Shown: positions 1-8,507, numbered from the stretch's first letter. The stretch: DNA of 35,299 nucleotides from Algoriphagus sp. (GCF_029254265.1 NZ_JAQWXX010000098.1:1-35299); one strand, 5' to 3'. Numbers and translations are program-made. The notes: a model not told the origin generated them from the sequence alone.

Positions 1-90
1 CAGAATTACCTGGACGAGTTTTGTTACAAGCTCAACAGAAGATACTTCGGTCAAAAACTCTTTGACAGACTCATCATTGCTTCGATTTAA
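1..90 (+). mobile_element. IS1595-family transposase, C-terminal fragment (gene enters from the left edge)
   Basis: Reading frame 1 is open from the first base to a TAA at 88-90 and encodes 29 residues. These include NYLDEFCYKLNRRYFG and LFDRL, a pattern I recognise as the conserved C-terminus of IS1595/ISXO2-type DDE transposases, where an N-rich 'EFxYRFNRR' block closes the protein. Only this tail lies in the window, so I cannot say whether the element is intact. The right inverted repeat should lie within the next ~100 bases, but I could not identify it without the left end. The assignment rests on motif memory only. Confidence 0.72.
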
Positions 91-650
91 TCATACTGGC
101 AAGATTGCGGATATACATAATTTGTTATTTTTTTCTCCTTCGATACAACAATATTTTCACTTGAGAATCTGAGCATGATGTAATCAATGCATTTTTCGTT
201 TATCCGTCGTTTTTTTGGGATAAGACAACTTAAGATTATTGAATTCATGCCCTTTTTTGGCATTTCTAACTTTAATTATTTTTTCTATTTGTTGGCTTCC
301 TGAAGAATTTGAATTCCATCAAGAAAAATTTCTGAAAATCTATTTCGAGTTTTCGTTTCTTAACCGAGGATTCGTTCTGTTTTTTTTATCCGCAACCTCA
401 AAAAAGCTTCAAATTAAACGATATTATTCCGTCATGTGGTAAATTTTGAGTTTCCTTCAAATGCCTTGATTATTGATTTACTTTCATGAAAGCGTCTTGG
501 GCAGATTCCTCAGGCTCTCATGCATTTTTAAGAATCCTCGATTTATGGAAGGGATAATTTTTTTATGCTTTTGGATTAGGGGCGCTTTTTTGGTTTTAGA
601 ATAAACCTGCTCCTATAGATATTCTGGTTATTTTTGTAAAAAAAACAGCT
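91..650. other. AT-rich intergenic stretch without a convincing gene
   Basis: This segment lies between the transposase tail and the first complete gene. It is T-rich with many homopolymer runs. The only open frame (239-442) is Phe/Leu-rich, low in complexity and has no recognisable domain, so I do not call it. The left part must contain the IS right end. A TATTTTTG at 629-636 matches the Bacteroidota -7 consensus TAnnTTTG and lies just before the next gene, but no -33 element stands at the expected distance. Confidence 0.6.
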
Positions 651-1121
651 TTGGATTTATCTCAACTCGCATCAGAATTTAAAAAAACAGGGATTCTACA
701 CATTCAGGAAGGAAATGGGAAAGTGATTTCTTTTATCAAGCCTGAGAATTGGACTCCTGAATTAGGACAAGATTGGATTTTTCTTCTCTTTGATATGTTC
801 CAAATTAGAACGATTTGTGAAGCTTTTTCAGAGGTTTCTTTAGATATCGTGGAGTATGCCAGCAAGCCGACTATTTATCATAGTATTCCAAATCGAGTCA
901 TGAAGTCCGATTTGGTTCGTGATGGTAAATTAAAATTTGCGCTAATCCGTGAGCCGAATTGGAATAGGTTTTTGTTCCAAATTTCTCAGCCCATTTTGGT
1001 AAAACTAAATTCTAATGAAAAGCCTATTGATAAAATAGAGCTTCCATTTCCGCTTTATAGCCCAAGTGTCAAAGAGCTATTTTTAAGTCCGGATGGAGAT
1101 GTTAAAATCATTAAAGCATGA
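651..1121 (+). CDS. Hypothetical protein, 156 aa, translationally coupled to cca
   Basis: The frame has a TTG start and no ATG nearby. It is a soluble-looking protein without signal peptide or membrane segment. I do not recognise a domain. The C-terminal half is rich in alternating hydrophobic residues, with a [20 protein letters not shown] ending that looks like a conserved tail. Its stop overlaps the ATG of the tRNA nucleotidyltransferase gene (ATGA), which argues that it is real and co-translated. The start is uncertain: a TAnnTTTG-like box at 629-636 would give a transcript beginning only a few bases before the TTG, so either the message is nearly leaderless or the real promoter is further upstream. 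Confidence 0.7.
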   Translation: MDLSQLASEFKKTGILHIQEGNGKVISFIKPENWTPELGQDWIFLLFDMFQIRTICEAFSEVSLDIVEYASKPTIYHSIPNRVMKSDLVRDGKLKFALIREPNWNRFLFQISQPILVKLNSNEKPIDKIELPFPLYSPSVKELFLSPDGDVKIIKA

Positions 1122-2548
1122 ATTTCAAATCACATCTTGATGAATTTGAGGTCTTTTCAAAAGTTGCCCAAGCTGCTTTAAACCTAGGCCTTGAAACCTA
1201 TTTAGTGGGTGGCTATGTGAGAGATCTTATATTGAAGAGAAATAGTAAGGATATTGATTTTACTTGTATAGGAAGCGGAATTAAACTTGCAGAGGAGGTG
1301 GCTAAACAATTTGATTATCATGTCCCAGTTTCCGTATTTAAAAATTTCGGGACCGCGATGGTAAAACTCGAAGATTGGGAATTAGAATTTGTCGGTGCCC
1401 GAAAAGAATCTTATCGACTTGAATCCAGGAAACCAATTGTTGAAAATGGAACTCTCTTAGAAGATCTGGAGCGCAGGGATTTTACGATCAATGCGATGGC
1501 GATCTCTTTGAATCAAGCCGACTTTGGAAGCATATTAGATCCATTTGATGGTTTGGTTGATATCAAGAAAAAAATAATCCGAACTCCTTTAGACCCCTCT
1601 ATTACTTTTTCGGATGATCCATTTCGAATGTTACGGGCAATTCGTTTTGCTGCTCAACTTGACTTTGATATCGATCCAGATACTTTCTTTGCCATAACGG
1701 AGAATGCCTCCAGACTTAAAATTGTTTCTGCAGAGCGAATTATAGTCGAACTGAATAAAATCATTCTAGTTAAAAAGCCTTCTTATGGATTTAAATTGCT
1801 TTTTGCAAGTAAGTTATTACATGAGTTTTTTCCGGAAATGGTGGATCTCCAAGGGGTAGATTCTGTGGATGATAAATCCCACAAAGATAATTTCTATCAT
1901 ACCTTACAGGTTTTGGATAATGTCTGTCAAGTGAGCGATGACCTGTATTTAAGGTGGGCAGCAATTCTTCATGACATAGCGAAGCCTGCAACCAAGCGAT
2001 TTAATCCTAAGGTCGGTTGGACATTCCATGGGCATGAAGATAAGGGCGCAAGGATGGTTCCTGAAATTTTTAGAAGATTAAAGCTTCCGATGGACGACCG
2101 AATGAAATATGTTCAAAAGTTGGTTCGCCTCCATCTGAGGCCCATTGCTTTGGTTAAAGACGAAGTGACGGATTCAGCCTTAAGAAGATTACTCTTTGAT
2201 GCAGGAGATGATATAGAAGACTTAATGAAACTTTGCAGGGCGGATGTTACATCCAAAAACAATAAAAAAGTAAAACGATACCTTGAAAATTTCGATCGAG
2301 TTGATCAAAAACTTTTGGAAGTAGAAGAAAAAGATCAAATGAGGAATTTTCAACCTCCAATTTCCGGTGAAGAGATTATGGAAATATTTAATCTTGAGCC
2401 TTCAAAAATCGTCGGTGAGATTAAAGAAGAGATTAAAGAAGCTATATTGGAGGGCAAAATTCATAATAATCCTATAGAGGCACGGGAATTGATGTTTTCT
2501 ATTGCAAAAAAGAAGGGCCTAGAGCCTCAAAATAAATCCCCTAAATAA
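1118..2548 (+). CDS. cca: CCA-adding tRNA nucleotidyltransferase with HD domain
   Basis: This enzyme adds or repairs the 3'-CCA end of tRNAs in the cytoplasm. The N-terminal nucleotidyltransferase fold shows GGYVRD at residues 31-36 and the catalytic DID at 45-47. [10 protein letters not shown] follows at 119-128 and [11 protein letters not shown] at 167-177, both hallmarks of class II CCA/poly(A) polymerases. An HD phosphohydrolase-type domain follows with H285-D286 in LHDIAKP. At 476 aa it fits the Bacteroidota HD-containing form. The start overlaps the preceding gene by four bases, and the TPR gene follows after 23 bases. A poly(A) polymerase activity cannot be excluded from sequence, but the Bacteroidota orthologue is generally annotated as Cca. 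Confidence 0.93.
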   Translation: MNFKSHLDEFEVFSKVAQAALNLGLETYLVGGYVRDLILKRNSKDIDFTCIGSGIKLAEEVAKQFDYHVPVSVFKNFGTAMVKLEDWELEFVGARKESYRLESRKPIVENGTLLEDLERRDFTINAMAISLNQADFGSILDPFDGLVDIKKKIIRTPLDPSITFSDDPFRMLRAIRFAAQLDFDIDPDTFFAITENASRLKIVSAERIIVELNKIILVKKPSYGFKLLFASKLLHEFFPEMVDLQGVDSVDDKSHKDNFYHTLQVLDNVCQVSDDLYLRWAAILHDIAKPATKRFNPKVGWTFHGHEDKGARMVPEIFRRLKLPMDDRMKYVQKLVRLHLRPIALVKDEVTDSALRRLLFDAGDDIEDLMKLCRADVTSKNNKKVKRYLENFDRVDQKLLEVEEKDQMRNFQPPISGEEIMEIFNLEPSKIVGEIKEEIKEAILEGKIHNNPIEARELMFSIAKKKGLEPQNKSPK

Positions 2549-2571
2549 AAAACTAATTAAAATTAACACCA

Positions 2572-3279
2572 ATGAAGCACGTTTTATCCATGCTGTTTCT
2601 GCTGATTTGCGCTAGCGCTACATTCGCCCAGAACACAGATTCTATCCAGCCGAGACTGGATGCCAATACAAGAAAAATTTTGAACAATCAAGATCAAGCA
2701 GCTTATCAATTGGCCATTCGGTACAATGATTTTCAAGCAGCGAAAGATAAGCTTTACAGTCTAATTGTAAGAAATCCGGATGATCTGCGCTATCCGGAAT
2801 TATTAGGATCACTTTATTTCGAAAATGGAATGTCTACCTCAGCCGCTTTGGTAGCTTTGGATATTTTGGAGGTAAATGATAAAAGCATTGGCTCTTTAGA
2901 AATTGCAGCTTTTTCGCTGGAGCAACTTGGAGCTTTGGATCGGGCACTTCCGCACTTTGAAAGACTCTTTCTTCTTACTGGAGATAATTTTAGTTTATAT
3001 AAATCAGGATTTATTCAGTATAGTTTGAAAAAGTATCAGGAGGCAATTAATTCGACTGATATGCTTATTAAAAACGCAAAGGCAGATGAGAAAATTGGCT
3101 TTCCTGTCTCACAGACAGAAACCCAGGAAATTGGAATGAAAGCTGCCGGACTAAATCTTAGAGGAATGATTTATTTGGATCAGGGTTCAAAGGCTGAAGC
3201 CAAAACTGCATTTGAGGAGGCAATCCAATTGGAACCAAACTTCACACTTGCTAAAGAGAATTTGAAAAAGGCGATGTAA
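2572..3279 (+). CDS. Exported tetratricopeptide-repeat protein
   Basis: The 235-aa protein starts with a Sec signal peptide (MKHVLSMLFLLICASATFAQ, cleavage probably after the Ala at 19). The mature part is built of helix pairs with TPR spacing. Examples are the segment around ALPHFERLFLLTGDNFSLYKSGFIQYSLKK split over two repeats, and the last repeat, which has ALNLRG-type and AKTAFEEAIQLEPN features typical of TPRs. It is therefore probably a periplasmic scaffold or adaptor. No enzymatic motif is visible. It lies 23 bases downstream of cca and is followed by a strong terminator, so it ends this transcription unit. The partner is unknown. Confidence 0.82.
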   Translation: MKHVLSMLFLLICASATFAQNTDSIQPRLDANTRKILNNQDQAAYQLAIRYNDFQAAKDKLYSLIVRNPDDLRYPELLGSLYFENGMSTSAALVALDILEVNDKSIGSLEIAAFSLEQLGALDRALPHFERLFLLTGDNFSLYKSGFIQYSLKKYQEAINSTDMLIKNAKADEKIGFPVSQTETQEIGMKAAGLNLRGMIYLDQGSKAEAKTAFEEAIQLEPNFTLAKENLKKAM

Positions 3280-3299
3280 TCCTTTGCTCACTCAGTTTT

Positions 3300-3330
3300 A
3301 AAAACCGGCTTTTTTTAGGTCGGTTTTTTT
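3300..3330 (+). terminator. Rho-independent terminator after the TPR gene
   Basis: AAAAACCG (3300-3307) pairs with CGGTTTTT (3321-3328) around a 13-base loop. The stem can be lengthened inward by GC and a G-U pair. A run of T follows to 3332. It also lies just past the stop of the convergent small gene on the other strand and may serve both. Confidence 0.8.
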
Positions 3331-3334
3331 TTGC

Positions 3335-3550
3335 CTATAGAAAAATGAAATATGCTGCTGTAGTGGTAATCAAAGAAAGTATAAAGCTAAGAAGGATGAT
3401 TTTTGAGTAATTAGTCTCCCAGTGACCTTTTTCTTGATTCCCGTCTCTTACTAAATGTTTATTTGGTCGTATAACTTCTTGAACTAAAGCTAGACATCCT
3501 AAGAAATAGATTGATAGAATTAATAGAAAACTGGCAACTAGCTCTAGCAC
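3335..3550 (-). CDS. Small two-helix membrane protein, hypothetical
   Basis: The 71-aa protein has two strongly hydrophobic segments: residues 1-24 (MLELVASFLLILSIYFLGCL) and about 51-71 (IILLSFILSLITTTAAYFIFL). They are joined by a charged linker with RPNKHLVRDGNQEKG, giving a hairpin topology in the inner membrane. I do not recognise a family. The gene is convergent with the TPR gene and shares its terminator region. It has no close upstream neighbour on its strand (the S41 gene ends at 3843), so it would need its own promoter in 3551-3842. Its composition is typical of a real membrane protein, but the small size keeps confidence moderate. Confidence 0.55.
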   Translation of the reverse strand: MLELVASFLLILSIYFLGCLALVQEVIRPNKHLVRDGNQEKGHWETNYSKIILLSFILSLITTTAAYFIFL

Positions 3551-3842
3551 TGTTAAATGATTTTGGACAAAGTTAACTTCATTCCATAAAGTAGAAGACT
3601 GATTATCAAAAATTAATTATTAGGACAAAAAAAATATTCATTATGTCATGTTTCCTTGTATGAATCCCCACATTAATGGCAATATAACCTGATTTTACTA
3701 TTGATCAATAAGAAAGACTTAACAAACAAAAACTCAGGTTTTATCCCAACTTCCTAAGTATTAAATCTAGGTAATAACTTAAAATTCTCAAATCTAATTT
3801 TCACATTGATTTAGCTGGGATTTTACAAAATATTGTGCTTGG

Positions 3843-5234
3843 CTACTTTATTATGGTGTTTTCAATCATTCTACCTGTACGGATTTTGTGATCTAGCGAA
3901 CTTGCTACATCTAATCTTTCAGATTTTAAAATTCGCCCTGAAGGTGTTGTCCCTGTAATTTGGGTAATGGCCTTTCGAAGCAATTGCTCATTAATGTCAC
4001 CTAGTGGAAGAAGTAACTCTGCTGACTCCAAAGCCACCACATTGGGATTAAATCCTGTAGTATAATCTGATTGATCCAAGCTATTGAAACTTTGTGTTAC
4101 GATAGGAAGGATTCCGTATTTGTTATCCGGGTTGTCTTCATCCTCAAAGGGAATAGAGCCCACATTTTTACCAGTTGTAGTATTTCCAATCAAGAATACA
4201 TCCATGTAAGGTTTTAATCCGTTGATTATCAGCTCCGATGCTGAGGCAGTGCGGTTTGAAGTTAAAATATAAACCCTGTTCCCGTCCAGTGTATTACCTA
4301 GATTTTCGGCCTTGGCTTTGAAAGTAGTTTTAACATCTCTTAGCTCAGGGATCTGCTCGGCTATAAAAGAATTATACTTTGTCTTTGAGAAAATGTCAGT
4401 AGTACTGACTCCTGGACCGATAAGGCTTGCCAGGTTTACAGCAGAAGAGACGAATCCACCTCCGTTGTATCTTAAATCTACAATCAAATGATCGATTGAC
4501 TCTGATTTGAATTTCCCAAAAATCGCATCCATTTCATTATCAAATTGGGTGCTTCCATTACCGGGACCTGGAGTGAAAAAATGATAAATTACATACCCAA
4601 TTTTTTCATTATTGATGGTATAAATAGTGTCCAAGAAATTTGGATCCTCCGAAAGCTGAATAGGAGTGAGGGTAACGCTTGGTTTTTCTACAAACTGATT
4701 GGATGCTTCATCATATCTAGTGTATTCAAGGCTATGTGTTGATTCGGTAAGTCCCAAAACATCACGAAAATTATCAACAGTAAACAAGGTTCCGTTAATA
4801 GATCGAATTCGATCGCCACGTTTCAGATCAACAGCAGAAGCAGGACTGTTCTTTTTAATGTAGGTGATTTCTGCAAAGACTTTGTCACTTGATGCACTTT
4901 CTCTATAAAGGATAAACTCGTACCCTGTTTCAAGGGATATTCCATTCAAAGAATTGATCAGTTCTTGATAGTCAGGATAAATCACCGAAAATCGATCAGT
5001 TGGTCTGAAAAGTAGAGCCTCGAAATAATCCTCAGGATCAGCATCCTCACTTATGGGTGTCCCTAAATCTCCCAACCAATAATAAACCTCATCCATAATG
5101 TCAATAATCCATCTATTTACAGCTGCATTGGAGGTCGGGTCTATTGCTGGTAGCGCTTCATCCTTATTGCAACTGGAAAGAAATACACCGATTACTGAAA
5201 GTAGTAGAATATTTTTGAACAGGGAGAGTTTCAT
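3843..5234 (-). CDS. S41-family (C-terminal processing type) protease, lipoprotein
   Basis: I chose the internal ATG at 5234 because it begins a clean lipoprotein signal: MKLSLFKNILLLSVIGVF followed by LSSC with the lipid-anchored Cys at 22. The longer frame to 5279 would add 15 unlikely residues. The protein is 463 aa. After an N-terminal helical S41_N-like part (VNRWIIDIMDEVYYWL) comes a PDZ region around KRGDRIRSINGTLF. The tail-specific protease core follows with LRYNGGG, the catalytic Ser in TASASEL and the catalytic Lys in TTTGKNVGS. It should act as an outer-membrane-anchored periplasmic or surface peptidase. A paralogue lies at 20992-22311. It follows the FtsE-like gene after 74 bases and could be co-transcribed. 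Confidence 0.88.
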   Translation of the reverse strand: MKLSLFKNILLLSVIGVFLSSCNKDEALPAIDPTSNAAVNRWIIDIMDEVYYWLGDLGTPISEDADPEDYFEALLFRPTDRFSVIYPDYQELINSLNGISLETGYEFILYRESASSDKVFAEITYIKKNSPASAVDLKRGDRIRSINGTLFTVDNFRDVLGLTESTHSLEYTRYDEASNQFVEKPSVTLTPIQLSEDPNFLDTIYTINNEKIGYVIYHFFTPGPGNGSTQFDNEMDAIFGKFKSESIDHLIVDLRYNGGGFVSSAVNLASLIGPGVSTTDIFSKTKYNSFIAEQIPELRDVKTTFKAKAENLGNTLDGNRVYILTSNRTASASELIINGLKPYMDVFLIGNTTTGKNVGSIPFEDEDNPDNKYGILPIVTQSFNSLDQSDYTTGFNPNVVALESAELLLPLGDINEQLLRKAITQITGTTPSGRILKSERLDVASSLDHKIRTGRMIENTIIK

Positions 5235-5308
5235 AAGCTTTACATTATACCTACAAACAAACGAAGAAATATGACTCATGTTACCTTAGTAGAACAATTT
5301 GATAAGGA

Positions 5309-6019
5309 TTAAAAAGAAGTTCCGAAAGAAACGTCGTGAGTTTTACTATCCTGAAGAACTCCATTTTCACATTTCAAGACCCGATAAGGATATTTCCGGA
5401 GCAAGTCATGGTTGTGGGTTGCCATCAAGATTGCAGTTCCTTTTTTGTTGATTTCTTGGAATAATTTAAAAATCCCATCTGCAACATCAGGATCAAGGTT
5501 ACCTGTTGGTTCATCTGCAAGAAGAATAGATGGTTGGTTTAGTAACGCTCTGGCGATAACAACTCGTTGTTGTTCCCCCCCAGAAAGTTGATGAGGCATT
5601 TTTTCCAAAGCATCATTTAGACCAACTAACATAAGCACTTCTGCCATTCGTTCTTTGATTTTTAGCTTGTTGGTCCAGCCTGTAGCTTTCATAACAAATG
5701 ACAGATTCTCTGCGACCGTTCGATCATTGAAGAGTTGAAAATCTTGAAATATGATTCCAATTTTTCTTCTTAGAAAAGGAATTTCTTTTTGCTTAATCGT
5801 CCCCAAATCAAATCCAGCTACTTCTACAACGCCACTTTTTAATTCCAAATCGGCGTAGAGTGTTTTTAAAAGTGAACTTTTTCCACTTCCAGTTCGACCG
5901 ATTAAAAAAACAAATTCGTGTTGCTCTACGGAGAAGTTGACATCGGTAAGGACAGGATTTAATCCTTGAAAAATAGTAGCTTGATTGACCTTCAGTACGG
6001 GTTGAGTTGTGAAATCCAT
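5309..6019 (-). CDS. ftsE: FtsE-like ABC transporter ATP-binding protein
   Basis: The 236-aa ABC ATPase shows Walker A GRTGSGKSS (about residues 41-49), a Q-loop in IIFQDFQLF, the signature LSGGEQQR, Walker B ILLADEPTGNLDPD and the H-loop MATHNHDLL. The 'FQLFNDRTVAENLSFVM' region and overall length match FtsE, which works with the membrane protein FtsX to regulate peptidoglycan hydrolases at the division site. No ftsX is adjacent; in Bacteroidota the two genes are commonly apart. A LolD/MacB-type ATPase is the main alternative. It lies six bases downstream of a small hypothetical gene, with which it probably forms an operon. Confidence 0.82.
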   Translation of the reverse strand: MDFTTQPVLKVNQATIFQGLNPVLTDVNFSVEQHEFVFLIGRTGSGKSSLLKTLYADLELKSGVVEVAGFDLGTIKQKEIPFLRRKIGIIFQDFQLFNDRTVAENLSFVMKATGWTNKLKIKERMAEVLMLVGLNDALEKMPHQLSGGEQQRVVIARALLNQPSILLADEPTGNLDPDVADGIFKLFQEINKKGTAILMATHNHDLLRKYPYRVLKCENGVLQDSKTHDVSFGTSF

Positions 6020-6025
6020 GTTACT

Positions 6026-6229
6026 TTAAAGCTCTAATTTTTGCAATTTTCCAAAAGAAAGACCCTTGATTAACGCCTCTAATTCTTCCTCCTTGCCCTC
6101 TAAGCCAAATTTCTCCATATTTTTCAAAGGCCTATCAGCTCTGAAATAAGCGATTAAAACAAAGTTTTCGTCTCGAATTTGAATGTAATCCGGGATTTTT
6201 GCTTTGCCTTTGACTTTGATTATGTACAT
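6026..6229 (-). CDS. Small conserved-looking hypothetical protein, 67 aa
   Basis: This short soluble protein is rich in Lys, Glu and hydrophobic residues (MYIIKVKGKAKIPDYIQIRD, then FVLIAYFRADRPLKN). It is probably a small mixed alpha/beta fold. There is no recognised domain and no signal. It sits immediately upstream of the FtsE-like gene with a six-base gap and shortly after the transaldolase terminator, so it is likely the first gene of an operon with ftsE. Linkage to ftsE suggests, but does not show, a role in the same process. Confidence 0.65.
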   Translation of the reverse strand: MYIIKVKGKAKIPDYIQIRDENFVLIAYFRADRPLKNMEKFGLEGKEEELEALIKGLSFGKLQKLEL

Positions 6230-6237
6230 GATTGAGA

Positions 6238-6262
6238 GAGAAAAGAGCCGACCGGAGTCGGC
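6238..6262 (-). terminator. Terminator after transaldolase
   Basis: On the minus strand GCCGAC, a TCCG tetraloop and GTCGGC (plus positions 6247-6262) form a perfect 6-bp stem, followed by TCTTTT. It stands ten bases beyond the transaldolase stop and before the start of the 67-aa gene. Confidence 0.75.
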
Positions 6263-6272
6263 AGGATAAAAT

Positions 6273-6932
6273 TTATTTGCCAGCAGCTTTTGCGTGGTCG
6301 GCTAAGAATGTGGCGAGACCAGAATCAGTTAATGGATGCTTAAGTAAACCCGTGATTACCTTTAATGGGCAAGTCACTACATCTGCTCCTACCTCCGCAC
6401 ACTTTAATAAGTGCATCGAATGACGCACAGATGCTGCCAACACCTCTGTTTCGAAGTTGTAATTCTGGTAAATATGGACGATTTGCGCGATCAGTTCCAT
6501 ACCATCATAAGAGATATCATCTAATCTGCCAATGAAAGGAGAAACGTAGGAAGCTCCTGCTTTTGCTGCTAATAGCGCTTGACCTGCAGAGAAAATTAGT
6601 GTGCAATTGGTACGAATACCTTCACTGTGAAAATACTTAAGTGCTTTCACCCCATCTTTGATTATTGGGATTTTGACTACAATTTTATCATCTATTTTAG
6701 CGAGCTCTTTTCCTTCTTTTATCATTCCGGCAAAATCAGTTGAGATCACCTCGGCACTCACTTTATCATCAACGATATCGCAGATCGCTTTGTAGTGAGC
6801 TCTTACATTTGCGTCACCACTGATGCCTTCTTTGGCCATCAAGGATGGATTGGTAGTCACACCGTCTAAAACGCCTAAGTCATAGGCTTCACGGATTTCA
6901 TCAAGATTTGCGGTGTCAATAAAGAATTTCAT
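6273..6932 (-). CDS. Transaldolase / fructose-6-phosphate aldolase-like (TalC/MipB subfamily)
   Basis: The 219-aa TIM-barrel protein is of the short transaldolase class. The N-terminus [16 protein letters not shown] and [14 protein letters not shown] are diagnostic. The Schiff-base Lys lies in VVKIPII, and [26 protein letters not shown] is conserved in the family. It would transfer a dihydroxyacetone unit in the non-oxidative pentose phosphate pathway, or cleave fructose-6-phosphate. Sequence alone does not separate the two activities; the length is typical for both. The gene stands alone with its own terminator. A TACCTTTA about 20 bases upstream of the ATG resembles a -7 box. Cytoplasmic. 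Confidence 0.9.
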   Translation of the reverse strand: MKFFIDTANLDEIREAYDLGVLDGVTTNPSLMAKEGISGDANVRAHYKAICDIVDDKVSAEVISTDFAGMIKEGKELAKIDDKIVVKIPIIKDGVKALKYFHSEGIRTNCTLIFSAGQALLAAKAGASYVSPFIGRLDDISYDGMELIAQIVHIYQNYNFETEVLAASVRHSMHLLKCAEVGADVVTCPLKVITGLLKHPLTDSGLATFLADHAKAAGK

Positions 6933-7109
6933 ATTTATCAGATTGATTTTAAAGGTAACATGATATTAGGATGCCGGTAAATACAATTGGAAAATCGTAT
7001 TTACCATACCTATCTCACGAAGTTTTAGGTTTGATTATTTGAAACAAAGTTAGAAGATTAATCAGGAATCGAAACCGGGAAAAGGTGCCTTGAAAAAAAA
7101 TAAGGCAAA

Positions 7110-7196
7110 AAAGAAGCGGCATCGCACCGCTACAACCGCCTACCCTTGCTTCCTTCCGGACCTGGGGGATTCAGCAGGAGCTGGTCGTGCCGCTAG
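7110..7196 (-). ncRNA. ffs: Signal recognition particle 4.5S-type RNA (small bacterial SRP RNA)
   Basis: The minus strand contains CAGGTCCGGAAGGAAGCA (plus 7147-7164), the universally conserved SRP domain IV apical loop and internal bulge that binds Ffh. The outer stem is visible: AGCGGCA at the 5' end (plus 7189-7195) pairs with TGCCGCT at the 3' end (plus 7116-7122). A run of T follows (plus A-run 7108-7113), serving as terminator. The RNA of about 80-90 nt forms the SRP with Ffh for co-translational membrane targeting. The 5' end is inferred from the promoter; exact ends are approximate. Confidence 0.93.
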
Positions 7197-7200
7197 GCCA

Positions 7201-7230
7201 CAAAGGTAAATCAAAATTTTTTGAATCCAA
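7201..7230 (-). promoter_or_regulatory. Promoter of the SRP RNA
   Basis: On the minus strand TTGG (plus 7227-7230), 18 bases, then TACCTTTG (plus 7201-7208) fit the Bacteroidota consensus TTG-N18/20-TAnnTTTG. The inferred start falls about seven bases downstream, right at the first base of the SRP outer stem. Confidence 0.8.
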
Positions 7231-7346
7231 TCTCATGATAATGATTTTAGCTGGCAGATGTCCCTTGTCTTGATTATCAGTGAGAATACTTTCAAAGTAA
7301 AATCTAAAGCCAGCAAATTTGACTTCGATTAGACTAATATTGAGAT

Positions 7347-7577
7347 TTATTTGACTTTGGCGTGGTGCATTTGAAACTCTAAGACATTGCAGTGGATGAA
7401 TTCATCTTCAGCTAAATCTTCAAAAATTTCCTCATCAAAGGTCATTTCAGTTTTTTCGATTTTTCCATCAGGATGAACAATTAATTCCAATCCTGTGAAA
7501 TCATTTGGATTTACTTGAACCAACACTTGGTAGTCATCAAAGACTCTCTTGAAATACTGTGGAAAAGCTTTTGCCAT
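7347..7577 (-). CDS. Small acidic hypothetical protein, 76 aa
   Basis: The protein begins MAKAFPQYFKRVFDDYQVLV and has an acidic centre (TFDEEIFEDLAEDEFIH). The short beta-like segments suggest a small compact fold. I do not recognise a family. It has no signal peptide. It lies 39 bases downstream of the exported hypothetical protein at 7617-8159 and may share its transcript. Codon use and an A-rich region before the ATG look normal for the window. The function is unknown. Confidence 0.6.
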   Translation of the reverse strand: MAKAFPQYFKRVFDDYQVLVQVNPNDFTGLELIVHPDGKIEKTEMTFDEEIFEDLAEDEFIHCNVLEFQMHHAKVK

Positions 7578-7616
7578 TGTTTTATTAATTATTCCACAAA
7601 GTTTGGAAAAATAATC

Positions 7617-8159
7617 TTACCAAGTTGAATTATAGGTAGTATATACTACTACATCTTGTGGAGGTTTTTGAGTAGTTTTAATCCAATCAAAAACAAAAAA
7701 AGCTTGAGAAAGAAAGTCTTTTTCTCCATAAGTTTTAACTGGGCTGATTGCTTGATTCTCTATTTTAAATAGTTCTCCGTAAGGACCAATAATGGTATAG
7801 CCATTCTGATTTCTTTTACGCTTCAACTTCACCGTTTCCCCATCAATGAATTCAATTCGGCCATTTCCCCAAAAAATATTTCCTCTACCTTTTGCAATTT
7901 CTAGTCCGGATTTTTGATCCACGATTCGGATATTTTTTGTACGCATGTCATTACGATTATAAAAAAGCCGAAAATCTCTATCATGATGCTGAAGATTTGC
8001 ATAGCGAAGTCCCGGATCTACACCTAAAACAGATTCTTCTCCAGTTTGGGATTTGAATTTTACCTCATTCAATTTTTGATTCCAGCCAGATTCTGTTTGT
8101 GCAGAAACTGTCATGAAAGTGGTAATTATGAACAGGAATAGTAAGATGGATTTTTTCAT
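7617..8159 (-). CDS. Exported hypothetical protein, 180 aa
   Basis: The N-terminal Sec signal peptide MKKSILLFLFIITTFMTVSA is followed by QTESGWNQ, with likely cleavage after Ala20. The mature part is beta-rich with many Arg/Lys-Gly turns (GRGNIFWGNGRIEFIDGETVKLKRKRNQNGY) and looks like a small beta-barrel or sandwich in the periplasm or outer envelope. No family is recognised and no lipobox is present. The ATG is preceded by an A-rich spacer. Upstream are two palindromic repeats and the divergent trp promoter. Confidence 0.68.
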   Translation of the reverse strand: MKKSILLFLFIITTFMTVSAQTESGWNQKLNEVKFKSQTGEESVLGVDPGLRYANLQHHDRDFRLFYNRNDMRTKNIRIVDQKSGLEIAKGRGNIFWGNGRIEFIDGETVKLKRKRNQNGYTIIGPYGELFKIENQAISPVKTYGEKDFLSQAFFVFDWIKTTQKPPQDVVVYTTYNSTW

Positions 8160-8184
8160 CTGTTTATAATTTGTTTTTCAGTGG

Positions 8185-8208
8185 TCCTCCCGATAGCTAT
8201 CAGGAGGA
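8185..8208. repeat. Palindromic repeat with CCCGATA core (first copy)
   Basis: TCCTCC and GGAGGA flank GATAGCTATC, itself a perfect palindrome, with one C/A mismatch between. It lies in the divergent spacer between the exported hypothetical gene and the trp leader. Confidence 0.8.
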
Positions 8209-8222
8209 ATCTCGCAAGGCCT

Positions 8223-8240
8223 TCCCGATAAATATCGGGA
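8223..8240. repeat. Palindromic repeat TCCCGATA-AA-TATCGGGA (second copy)
   Basis: This is a perfect 8-bp inverted repeat with an AA centre. It shares the CCCGATA half-site with the copy 15 bases away and with the palindrome in the hisF-hisIE spacer (20245-20262). Confidence 0.85.
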
Positions 8241-8403
8241 CATCCCAGTGTGTGATTTTTGAGTCATGCTCGATTTCATAAATAGAAAAATAGTAACTCA
8301 TAAGTTACACGATTGAGTTGTTTTAAGGTTTTGTTCTAAAATGATTGAAACGAGTCAAATAGAGTTTTAAGGGAAGAAAATTGAGAAATAAATTAAAAGA
8401 TGC

Positions 8404-8433
8404 TTTGTACTTAACAATCCCTTTCTAATTTTG
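8404..8433 (+). promoter_or_regulatory. trp operon promoter
   Basis: TTTG (8404-8407), 18 bases, then TAATTTTG (8426-8433) match the Bacteroidota sigma consensus exactly. The predicted start near 8440 leaves only about five bases before the leader-peptide ATG at 8445, so the message is nearly leaderless. Confidence 0.85.
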
Positions 8434-8444
8434 CATCTGTTCTT

Positions 8445-8507
8445 ATGAAAACAATCGCAAACAAATATTGGTGGTGGCATTCTTATTCTTCCCAAAAGGA
8501 AATTTAG
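8445..8507 (+). CDS. trpL: trp leader peptide, 20 aa with three consecutive Trp codons
   Basis: ATG at 8445 opens a 20-codon frame ending in TAG at 8505-8507. Residues 8-12 are YWWWH, encoded by TAT TGG TGG TGG CAT. Three adjacent Trp codons in a tiny frame directly behind the promoter and before a terminator hairpin are the classic signature of a trp attenuator leader. Ribosome stalling at TGG codons 9-11 (8469-8477) would mask region 1 of the RNA switch. The peptide itself needs no further function. It lies 89 bases upstream of trpE. Confidence 0.92.
   Translation: MKTIANKYWWWHSYSSQKEI

Noticed and set aside
239..442. 67-aa open frame in the left spacer
   Set aside because: Low-complexity Phe/Leu-rich product, no domain, no promoter or coupling, T-rich DNA that yields such frames by chance.
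5235..5279. Upstream start for the first S41 protease
   Set aside because: It would bury the lipoprotein signal behind 15 residues.
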